Below, in pieces: positions 24,608-31,065 of a stretch of 64,000 nt of DNA (position 1 is its first letter; every line of letters begins with the position of its first letter). The position numbers and the translations under genes are program-made. Source of the DNA: Tahibacter soli (lineage in GTDB: Bacteria > Pseudomonadota > Gammaproteobacteria > Xanthomonadales > Rhodanobacteraceae); assembly GCF_025717065.2 (NCBI RefSeq), contig NZ_JAOVZO020000009.1:1-64000 (forward strand). The letters run 5' to 3'. Under the pieces are notes generated by a model, which had not been told where the DNA came from, did not search any database, and saw only the letters and a program-made list of their open reading frames with translations.

Positions 24608-25207
24608 TTACAGCGACGGCTGCGACGGATCGGTCTTTTCGGCGACCGCTTCGATCGAGATGCGCAGCGTGACGGTCATGTCGAAACCGTAGTCCTTGCC
24701 GGCGGTGACGCCGAACTCGTCGCGCTTGAAGGTCGCGAACGCGTCGGCGCCGCAGGCCTGGCGCTGGTAGTACGGATGCTTGTCGATGCACTTGAAGCGC
24801 TTGATCTCGAGCGCGAGCGGCTTCGTCGTGCCGTGCAGCGTCAGCTCGCCGTCGACGCGCGTTGGCGCGCCGTCCTTGAAGCCGGCGAGCTTGCCCTTGT
24901 ACACGGCCTCGGGAAACTTGCCGGTGTCGAGATACTTCGGCTCGACCATTTCGGCGTTGAGCTTGTCGTGGCCGAAATCGATGCTCGCGACGTCGACGTG
25001 CGCCTCGACCGTGCCGCTGCCGGCCGCCTGGTCGAGCACGATCTTGCCGCTCGTCTTGTTGAACTTGCCGCGCCAGATCGACAGGCCCATGTGGTCGGCC
25101 TCGAAGCTCGGGTAAGTGTGGTGCGGTTCGATGTCGAACTTCACCGGCGCGGCGGTCGCGGCACCGGCCGCAAGCGCGAATACCGGGGTCAGCAGGAGGG
25201 CTTTCAT
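24608..25207 (-). CDS. YceI family periplasmic protein
   Basis: A 199-residue protein with a signal peptide (MKALLLTPVFALAAGAATAA) and the YceI lipocalin-like barrel. Family features visible are FDIEPHHTYPSFEADHMG at the mature N terminus, VEAHVDVASIDFGHDKLNAE, and TLHGTTKPLALEIKRFKC. YceI proteins bind isoprenoids or other amphiphiles in a hydrophobic cavity; the ligand here is unknown. Two Cys (near 145 and 157) may form a disulfide. Transcribed with the MFS exporter downstream and divergent from the HxlR regulator. Confidence 0.9.
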   Translation of the reverse strand: MKALLLTPVFALAAGAATAAPVKFDIEPHHTYPSFEADHMGLSIWRGKFNKTSGKIVLDQAAGSGTVEAHVDVASIDFGHDKLNAEMVEPKYLDTGKFPEAVYKGKLAGFKDGAPTRVDGELTLHGTTKPLALEIKRFKCIDKHPYYQRQACGADAFATFKRDEFGVTAGKDYGFDMTVTLRISIEAVAEKTDPSQPSL

Positions 25208-25236
25208 GGGCGGGCGTCCTGTGCGGAGATAGACGG

Positions 25237-25265
25237 TTGCACGCTAGCACCGGTTAGTCCTAAAT
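25237..25265 (+). promoter_or_regulatory. Candidate sigma-70 promoter for HxlR gene
   Basis: TTGCAC (25237-25242), 17-base spacer, CTAAAT (25260-25265), 45 bases before the HxlR start. A GTTGCA/TGCAAC inverted repeat (25236-25241, 25266-25271) brackets it and could be an operator for divergent control of YceI-MFS. Confidence 0.35.
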
Positions 25266-25310
25266 TGCAACGAAAGCGGAAAACCGTTACCTGAAGACTA
25301 CAAGGGCGCG

Positions 25311-25988
25311 ATGACAGGCAAACGCAGCTACGACGACGGATACGCCGGCGCGCACGCGCTCGACCTCGTCGGCGAGCGCTGGGCGCTGCTCGTCGTGCGC
25401 GAGCTGCTGCTCGGCCCGAAACGGTTCACCGACCTGCGTGCGGGCCTGCCCGGCATCAGCGCGAACGTGCTGTCGCAGCGCCTGATCGAACTGGAGCAGG
25501 CGTCGGTCGTGCAGCGCCGCCGGCTGCCGCCGCCGTTCAGCGCCTGGGTGTACGAACTGACCGCCTGGGGCAAGGAACTCGACGCCGTCGTGCGCGAACT
25601 CGACCGCTGGGGCGCGCGCTCGCCGACGCTGCCGCGCGACGCGCCGCTCGGCACCGATTCGATCGTGCTGAGCCTGGCGGCGACGTTCGACGCCGCCGCG
25701 GCGGCCGATTTCGCCGCCACGGTCGAGCTGCGTTTCGGCCTGGAAACGTTTCGCGCGACGATCGCCGGCGGCGCGATCGCGATCGCCCGCGGCGCCGCGG
25801 CGGCGCCCGACGTCACGATCGAATCGACACCCGCGCAGCTCGCGGCGATCGTCTACGACGGCGCGAGCGCCGCCCGCGCGCTGCGCGACGGCAGCGTGCG
25901 CGTCGCCGGCGACAAGGCCGCGTTCAAGCGCTTCCTGTCGCTGTTTGCGCGGCCTTCGCCCGCCGCGGCGACCTGGCCGGGCGCATAG
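25311..25988 (+). CDS. HxlR family regulator with C-terminal SCP2-like domain
   Basis: A 225-residue protein. Residues 8-100 are an HxlR winged helix: ALDLVGERWALLVVRELLLG, FTDLRAGLPGISANVLSQRL and a wing before YELTAWGKEL. Residues 115-215 resemble an SCP2 sterol-carrier domain, a known HxlR fusion that may bind a ligand. The ATG at 25311 has AAGGG upstream. It is divergent from yceI-MFS with 103 bases between the starts, the usual arrangement for local control. HxlR proteins often respond to quinones or aldehydes; no redox Cys is obvious in the DNA-binding part here. Confidence 0.85.
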   Translation: MTGKRSYDDGYAGAHALDLVGERWALLVVRELLLGPKRFTDLRAGLPGISANVLSQRLIELEQASVVQRRRLPPPFSAWVYELTAWGKELDAVVRELDRWGARSPTLPRDAPLGTDSIVLSLAATFDAAAAADFAATVELRFGLETFRATIAGGAIAIARGAAAAPDVTIESTPAQLAAIVYDGASAARALRDGSVRVAGDKAAFKRFLSLFARPSPAAATWPGA

Positions 25989-26048
25989 CCGGCGAATTCC
26001 GGATTCTCTCCCGCATCTCGCGCATTCGGCGCGATGTTCGTTTTTGCG

Positions 26049-26227
26049 CTAGTCCACGTTTGGACTAGTGGCCTGCAACAGACAAATCGGAAGAGGGATC
26101 GCGAAGGACGCATCGTGCGGGACGCCGCTGCGGAGCGAGGTCGATAGCACCCGCTATCGGCCGAGCGTGCAGCAAGTCCTGCGCGGCCAGGACGAGCGAG
26201 CTGCTTTCGATTTGTCTGTTGCAGGCC
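26049..26227. repeat. Hairpin plus 20-bp inverted-repeat element (MITE or structured RNA)
   Basis: A perfect 8-bp hairpin with CTAG ends (26049-26056/26061-26068, loop CGTT) abuts a 20-bp perfect inverted repeat: GGCCTGCAACAGACAAATCG at 26070-26089 and its exact complement at 26208-26227. The 118 bases between hold another hairpin (CGATAGC ACCC GCTATCG near 26142). No convincing gene is inside and no clear target duplication flanks it. A palindrome-ended MITE is my first guess, a structured RNA upstream of the cytochrome set the second. Confidence 0.5.
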
Positions 26228-26252
26228 GCCAGACACAACCAGGGAGAAGGTC

Positions 26253-26717
26253 ATGCGACGAATGACGCTGGTCGCGGCGTGCCTTGCGCTGTCCGCCGGA
26301 GCGGGCGCGCAGTCGGGCGAGTACCGCGGCGCCGAGATCGTGCCGCGCTGGAACGACGACGGCGAACTCATCCTCGAAGTGAACAGCTGGACGAAGCTGC
26401 CGGTATCGCTCGACAACATCGAGGTCGAGGTGCGGCTCGCCGGCGGCGAGCCTTGCCGCTACACGCACGCCGGCACGCTGAACCTCAAGCCCACCGACAC
26501 GATGTACGTCACGCTCGCGACCGCCGACGCGATGCAACGATGCCGCACGGCGCAGCGGCCGACGATCGCGCGCGCGGCCCGGCTGCGCTTCTCGCGGCTC
26601 GCCGTCGCGGCCGGCGCCGCGGCGCCGGCCGACGTCGTCGCGATCAAGGCCGATCTCACGGTGGCGCGGGATCGCGCCGTCAGCCGCTCGCAGTGGCGCG
26701 TCGACACGGAGGAGTGA
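26253..26717 (+). CDS. Unknown secreted protein upstream of cytochrome c
   Basis: A 154-residue protein with a signal peptide (MRRMTLVAACLALSAGAGAQ) and a beta-rich mature part (EYRGAEIVPRWNDDGELILE, LPVSLDNIEVEVRLAGGEPC). Two Cys (near 69 and 97) might pair. I do not recognise the family. It starts with GGGAGAAGG upstream and its TGA is 2 bases before the ATG of the cytochrome gene, so the two are co-translated. A role supporting the cytochrome is inference only. Confidence 0.7.
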   Translation: MRRMTLVAACLALSAGAGAQSGEYRGAEIVPRWNDDGELILEVNSWTKLPVSLDNIEVEVRLAGGEPCRYTHAGTLNLKPTDTMYVTLATADAMQRCRTAQRPTIARAARLRFSRLAVAAGAAAPADVVAIKADLTVARDRAVSRSQWRVDTEE

Positions 26718-26719
26718 CG

Positions 26720-27715
26720 ATGAAAATCCGGCTGTTTTTTCTCGGCGTCGCGCTGACGCCGCTGGTCTTCGTCGCGCCGGTTTCGGCCGAACCCTCTTCG
26801 CGCCTGGCCTATGCGCAGCAGTGCGCGGCCGAGATGGGCGACATTCCGCAGTTCAACTGCCTGTCGGGCCAGATCATTCCGATCACCAAGAACGGCGTGC
26901 CGCAGACGCAGCCGACCGGCGGCGAAAACTGCGACAACCCGGTGCAGCTCGGCCTCGGCGGCAGTGCCGGCCAGTGCGTGCCGTTCGCGCGATTCATGAC
27001 GATCTCGACCGGCAACGCAAACGTGACGACGGCGATCGTCTGCCGCAAATACGAAGCCAGCGGCCCCCAAGGCGCGAACGATCCGATGTTCCGCGACATC
27101 GCGGTGATCCAGCACAACAAGGCGACCGGCAATACGTGCTTCTTCCAGAGCAAGCTCGACGGACCGCTGCACAACGGCACGGCGGTGCCGAGCCCGCAGT
27201 CCAATTCGGGCGCCGCGAGCGACGTCTGGCTCGAACCCGAGTCGAGCGGCCCCGGCGGCATCCGCTGCACGCGCTGTCACGACGCCGATCCGTTCATCTG
27301 GTCGCCGTACATCGTGCAGGTGGCCGATCTGTCGAAATGGGATCCGCTGGGACCGTGGAACTCGAACTTCCTCGACGCGTTCGGCACGACGGTGAAAACG
27401 TTCAAGCCGAACGGCAACGCCTGCACGGCGTGCCATCGCATCGGCAGCGAAGTGTGCGACGACGCGGGCGGCGGCAACGTGTCGGTGCCGGAAGTCGCCG
27501 CCAAGCGCTGGATGCCGCCCGGCTTTTCCGGTACGGCGAACCAGTGGAACTCGGACTTCGGCCCGGCGGTCGCGCAGATCGAATCGTGCTGCGCGAACCC
27601 GAATCAGGCCGTCTGCAACACGCAGGACGCGACCGGTTCGAACGCACCGCAGGAACCGCCCGGCGACGCCGCGCTGTTCCTCGAATCCACGCTGCTGCCG
27701 CTGCGCGAACCGTGA
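26720..27715 (+). CDS. Exported diheme cytochrome c-like protein
   Basis: A 331-residue protein with a signal peptide (core LFFLGVALTPLVFVAPVSA) and two CXXCH heme c sites, CTRCHDAD near residue 191 and CTACHRIG near 235, in the second half. Ten or more additional Cys suggest disulfides (for example CAAEM...FNCLSG and IESCCANPNQAVC). There is no matching enzymatic domain that I recognise. GGAGGAG overlaps the stop of the preceding gene, tight coupling. It could be an electron carrier or a heme-containing oxidoreductase subunit; redox partners are not visible in the neighbourhood. Confidence 0.75.
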   Translation: MKIRLFFLGVALTPLVFVAPVSAEPSSRLAYAQQCAAEMGDIPQFNCLSGQIIPITKNGVPQTQPTGGENCDNPVQLGLGGSAGQCVPFARFMTISTGNANVTTAIVCRKYEASGPQGANDPMFRDIAVIQHNKATGNTCFFQSKLDGPLHNGTAVPSPQSNSGAASDVWLEPESSGPGGIRCTRCHDADPFIWSPYIVQVADLSKWDPLGPWNSNFLDAFGTTVKTFKPNGNACTACHRIGSEVCDDAGGGNVSVPEVAAKRWMPPGFSGTANQWNSDFGPAVAQIESCCANPNQAVCNTQDATGSNAPQEPPGDAALFLESTLLPLREP

Positions 27716-27756
27716 ACGCCGATCACCTCATTCATCGATCAACAGGGAGCCCGATC

Positions 27757-28122
27757 ATGACCCGTACTTCGCTGCACACCCCGAACCGCGCGCTGCGCGC
27801 CGCGCTCGCCCTGCTGCTGCTCGCCGCCGCCGGCGCCGCGAGCGCCGCGGACAAGACGTTCACCTGCACGCCGGTCGACGTCGGCGTGTTTCCGGCCAGC
27901 CGCGTGCACGTGAAGTGTTCGCCCGGCGACGGCAACATCCACTGGTTCGCGCTGCGCGATTCCGATTCGGGCGACGCGAACCGCGTGCTGAGCCTTGCGT
28001 CGACCGCCCTCGTCGCGAAGAAGAAGCTGACGATCTGGTACGACCCGGCCGACACCTCGGGCGGCGCGTGGGGCTGCCAGGTCAGCGACTGCCGCGTGAT
28101 TCACGGCATGCGCATGTTCTGA
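27757..28122 (+). CDS. Unknown small secreted Cys-containing protein
   Basis: A 121-residue protein with a signal peptide (core LRAALALLLLAAAGAASAAD) and a mature domain of about 90 residues with four Cys: FTCTPVD, VHVKCSPGD, GAWGCQVSDCRV. The pattern suggests a compact disulfide-stabilised beta domain. No family is recognised. The start has CAGGGAG upstream. It follows the cytochrome gene by 41 bases on the same strand, so the three genes from 26253 to 28122 are probably one transcript. It is convergent with the DUF6717 gene at 28144. Confidence 0.68.
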   Translation: MTRTSLHTPNRALRAALALLLLAAAGAASAADKTFTCTPVDVGVFPASRVHVKCSPGDGNIHWFALRDSDSGDANRVLSLASTALVAKKKLTIWYDPADTSGGAWGCQVSDCRVIHGMRMF

Positions 28123-28143
28123 CGGTTGATCGCCGCAGGGCGG

Positions 28144-28494
28144 CTATGCCGCCTTTCGGCGAAACTGTGCGTAGATTTTCAACGGCGGCGCGTCGAAGTA
28201 TTTGAGCAGCGCCGGGCACAGCCAACCTTCCATCGCAAGCGCGTCGCATCGGTACCAGTTGCCGGACAGGTCGGCACGCTGCCAGTCGAATTCGTACTGG
28301 AAACCGGGAAACGCGCCGGCCGAGAACAGCAAGCTGAAGCCGTTCTGCGCGTCGGGCAGGTCGCGCACGACGTGTTCGATGATGTCGTCGGCGCCCGACA
28401 CGAACGGCTCTTCGACGAGGCCGACGCGCGGATCGTCGAACACCCAGATGCCCTGCGTCTTGTACGGATGGATCGCGACGATCGCGTTGCTCAT
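28144..28494 (-). CDS. DUF6717-like protein
   Basis: A 116-residue cytoplasmic protein. The pattern IAIHPYKTQGIWVFDD in variant form (IVAIHPYKTQGIWVFDDPRV), then GLVEEPFVSGADDIIEH and GNWYRCDALAMEGWLCPAL, fits the small DUF6717 family, whose role is unknown. Start at 28494 with GAAGGAAA upstream. It begins 11 bases after the ABC-F stop codon on the same strand and is probably co-transcribed. Confidence 0.75.
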   Translation of the reverse strand: MSNAIVAIHPYKTQGIWVFDDPRVGLVEEPFVSGADDIIEHVVRDLPDAQNGFSLLFSAGAFPGFQYEFDWQRADLSGNWYRCDALAMEGWLCPALLKYFDAPPLKIYAQFRRKAA

Positions 28495-28505
28495 GACGGT
28501 TTCCT

Positions 28506-30110
28506 TCAGGCGGCCTGCGCCACCGCTCGCGCCTTGCCCGTGCCGCGCGAACGCAGCCACAGGGCGTATTCGTCGAGGTCGCCGTCGAACTCCTCGACCT
28601 TGCCGTCGGCGACGCGCCAGAACGTGTCGCAGACGAGGCCGGTGAGATGGCGGTCGTGCGAGACGAGCACGATCGCGCCGTCGAAATCGCTGAGCGCCTC
28701 GGCGAGCGCTTCGCGCATTTCGAGGTCGAGATGGTTCGTCGGTTCGTCGAGCAGCAGCACGTTCGGCCGGCGCCACGCGATCAGCGCGAGCGCCAGGCGC
28801 GCGCGTTCGCCGCCCGAGAAATTGTCGATTACTTCGAACGCTCGGTTGCCCGGGAAGAACCAGCGCGCGAGAAAGTCGCGGAACTCCTGCGTCGACGATC
28901 CCGGCGCGATTTCCTTCAGGTGGTCGATCGGGCTCAGGCCTTCATGCAGCGATTCGACGGTGTGCTGCGCGAAGTAGCCGAGCTGCATGTCGCGATGCGC
29001 CATGCGGTCGCCGGCGATCAGCGGCAGTTCGCCGACCAGCGTCTTGACGAGCGTCGACTTGCCCGCGCCGTTCGGGCCGAGCAGGCCGATGCGGTCGCCG
29101 GCCTCCAGACCGAATCCGACATTGTGGAGAATCTTCGTTTCTCCATAACCGGCGTCGGTATCGTTCAGGCGCAGCAGCGAGTGCGGCAGCTTCACCGGCG
29201 CGTCGAACGTGATGCTGATCTGGCGCTCGGCGCGCACGGCCTCGGTGCCGCTGAGCTTGGCCAGGCGCTTGACGCGCGACTGCGCCTGGCGCGCCTTGCT
29301 CGCCTTCGCCTTGAAGCGGTCGATGAACGACTGCAGGTGCGCGCGCTCGGCCTGTTCCTTCTCGAACGCGATCTGCTGCTGGCGCAGGTGCTCGGCGCGC
29401 TGGCGCTCGAAGCTCGTGTAGTCGCCGGTGTACAGCTTCGCGCGGCCGTCGTTGAGGTGCAGCGTATGCGTGCTGACGCCGTCGAGAAATTCGCGGTCGT
29501 GCGAAATCATCAGCAGCGTGCCCGGATATTTGAGCAGCCACTGTTCGAGCCACAGCACGGCGTCGAGATCGAGATGGTTCGTCGGCTCGTCGAGCAGCAG
29601 CGCGTCGCTCGGCATCATCAGCGCGCGGGCGAGGTTCAGGCGCACGCGCCAGCCGCCCGAGAAGTCGGACACCGGCATCTCGTGCGTTTCGGGCGCGAAG
29701 CCCAGGCCGTGCAGCAGGCGACCGGCGCGCGCGGTGGCGTCGTAGCCGTTGATCGCGGCGAGTTCCTGGTGCGCGAGCGCGACGGCGTCCCAGTCTTCGC
29801 GCGCGGTCGCCTCGGCTTCGGCGCGGATGATCGCGTGCACCTGGGTGTCGCCGGAGAGCACGAAATCGATCGCGGGATCGGGCAGCGACGGCGTTTCCTG
29901 CGACACGCTCGCGATGCGCAGCCGCACCGGCAGGTCGAGATCGCCGCGGTCGGGTTCGACCTCGCGCTGGATCGCCGCGAACAGGCTCGACTTGCCGCAA
30001 CCGTTGCGGCCGACGACGCCGACGCGCGCGCCGGCATGCAGCGTCAGGTCGACGTCGGACAGGAGCAGGCGGTCGCCGCGACGCAGGGCGAAGTTTCGAA
30101 AGGCGATCAT
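28506..30110 (-). CDS. ABC-F ATPase (YheS-like)
   Basis: A 534-residue protein with two ABC nucleotide-binding domains in tandem and no transmembrane segment. Walker A motifs are GRNGCGKS (34-41) and GPNGAGKST (near 342); signatures are VSDFSGGWRVRL and IDNFSGGERARL; Walker B is LLLDEPTNHLD in both. The charged helical linker near 240-300 (EKEQAERAHLQSFIDRFKAK) is the interdomain arm that reaches the ribosome. ABC-F proteins act on translating ribosomes. It most resembles YheS but ends about 100 residues sooner, lacking the C-terminal coiled coil. The start at 30110 is the one that opens the NBD; an upstream in-frame start is unlikely. Confidence 0.9.
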   Translation of the reverse strand: MIAFRNFALRRGDRLLLSDVDLTLHAGARVGVVGRNGCGKSSLFAAIQREVEPDRGDLDLPVRLRIASVSQETPSLPDPAIDFVLSGDTQVHAIIRAEAEATAREDWDAVALAHQELAAINGYDATARAGRLLHGLGFAPETHEMPVSDFSGGWRVRLNLARALMMPSDALLLDEPTNHLDLDAVLWLEQWLLKYPGTLLMISHDREFLDGVSTHTLHLNDGRAKLYTGDYTSFERQRAEHLRQQQIAFEKEQAERAHLQSFIDRFKAKASKARQAQSRVKRLAKLSGTEAVRAERQISITFDAPVKLPHSLLRLNDTDAGYGETKILHNVGFGLEAGDRIGLLGPNGAGKSTLVKTLVGELPLIAGDRMAHRDMQLGYFAQHTVESLHEGLSPIDHLKEIAPGSSTQEFRDFLARWFFPGNRAFEVIDNFSGGERARLALALIAWRRPNVLLLDEPTNHLDLEMREALAEALSDFDGAIVLVSHDRHLTGLVCDTFWRVADGKVEEFDGDLDEYALWLRSRGTGKARAVAQAA

Positions 30111-30221
30111 GGGGTTGCTACCGGAGACAAGCCGGCGATTGTAGCAGGCGTAGTTACGGCACATTGTGTCGCGACGGCGGACTTCGGGCCGCCGAGGCCT
30201 GGAATCCGGTGGCCCGCGCCC

Positions 30222-30250
30222 TTGAGATGTACGGTAGTTAGACGTACATT
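30222..30250 (+). promoter_or_regulatory. Promoter and operator of TacAT-type pair
   Basis: TTGAGA (30222-30227), 17-base spacer, TACATT (30245-30250), 22 bases before the antitoxin start. An ATGTACG/CGTACAT inverted repeat (30227-30233, 30243-30249) sits across the promoter and is a plausible binding site for the antitoxin-toxin complex. Confidence 0.45.
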
Positions 30251-30271
30251 TCCATCCAGGAGGTCGTCCCC

Positions 30272-30565
30272 ATGCCCCATTCCAACTCGACTACACGCGC
30301 TTGTCGACTCGAGGCGCGCATTGCTCCGGATGTACTGGCGGCGGTCAAGCGTGCTGCGGAAATCGAAGGCCGCAGCGTCAGCGACTTTGTCGTCGCCGCC
30401 GCGCGAGCCGCTGCCGAGCGCACGATCGAGGAAGCGCAGATCATTCGACTGTCGCTCGCCGATCAGGAGTGCATCGCCGCCGTTCTTGCCTCGCCGCCTG
30501 AGCCGAGCGAAGCGCTGGATCGCGCATTCGCCGCGCATCGTGAGCTGATTCGCAGCAGCAAATGA
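30272..30565 (+). CDS. DUF1778 (TacA-like) antitoxin
   Basis: A 97-residue ribbon-helix-helix protein of the DUF1778 family: RLEARIAPDVLAAVKRAAEI, EGRSVSDFVVAAARAAAERT, and a helical C-terminal tail that would wrap the toxin. It neutralises the GNAT toxin encoded next and represses the shared promoter. Ribosome site AGGAGG upstream. It overlaps the toxin gene by 4 bases (ATGA), the standard coupling in this class. Confidence 0.9.
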   Translation: MPHSNSTTRACRLEARIAPDVLAAVKRAAEIEGRSVSDFVVAAARAAAERTIEEAQIIRLSLADQECIAAVLASPPEPSEALDRAFAAHRELIRSSK

Positions 30566-31029
30566 GCTATCGCATCGAGCTGCTGGCCGACCACGATCGT
30601 CGGAATTTCAGCTGCGGTTCGATCGCGCTGGATCGCTATTTTCGCGAGCAGGCCACACAGGATGTCAGGCGTCGACTGGCGACGTGTTTCGTGGCGGTGA
30701 GCGACGAAGACGAGGTCGCCGGCTTCTACACACTTGCCGCAACATCGCTGGCATTCGACCGCCTCGCCCCAGAGGATGCGAAGAAACTGCCGCGCTATCC
30801 CGTCGTTCCGGCAATTCTGCTCGGGCGTCTCGCAACGGCCCTCGCGCACCAGGGAAAGCGTCTCGGCGCGAGTCTGGTTGCAGATGCAATCTCTCGATCG
30901 ATACGTTCGGATATCGTCGGCTACGCGATGCTCGTCGATGCCAAGGACGCAAAGGCGGCCGCTTTCTATCAAAAACTGGGATTCAGGTCGCTGCCGGACA
31001 GTCCGCTGCGTCTGGTTCGACGCCTGTAA
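30562..31029 (+). CDS. GNAT toxin (TacT-like)
   Basis: A 155-residue N-acetyltransferase. TacT-type features are FSCGSIALDRYFREQATQDV at the start, VAGFYTLAATSLAF, PAILLGRLATALAHQGKRLG (acetyl-CoA loop R/QxxGxG/A) and AKAAAFYQKLGFRSL near the end. These toxins acetylate the amino group of charged tRNAs and stop translation. The adjacent DUF1778 antitoxin supports this over an ordinary acetyltransferase. The gene ends 36 bases before the regulator at 31066. Confidence 0.88.
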   Translation: MSYRIELLADHDRRNFSCGSIALDRYFREQATQDVRRRLATCFVAVSDEDEVAGFYTLAATSLAFDRLAPEDAKKLPRYPVVPAILLGRLATALAHQGKRLGASLVADAISRSIRSDIVGYAMLVDAKDAKAAAFYQKLGFRSLPDSPLRLVRRL

Positions 31030-31065
31030 CCGCCCGCACCTGCACCGATCGATTACGCTGTCGCC

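Noticed and set aside
26068-26265. Short plus-strand frame inside the 20-bp inverted-repeat element
   Set aside because: It lies within the palindromic element, has no ribosome site and shows no protein-like composition.
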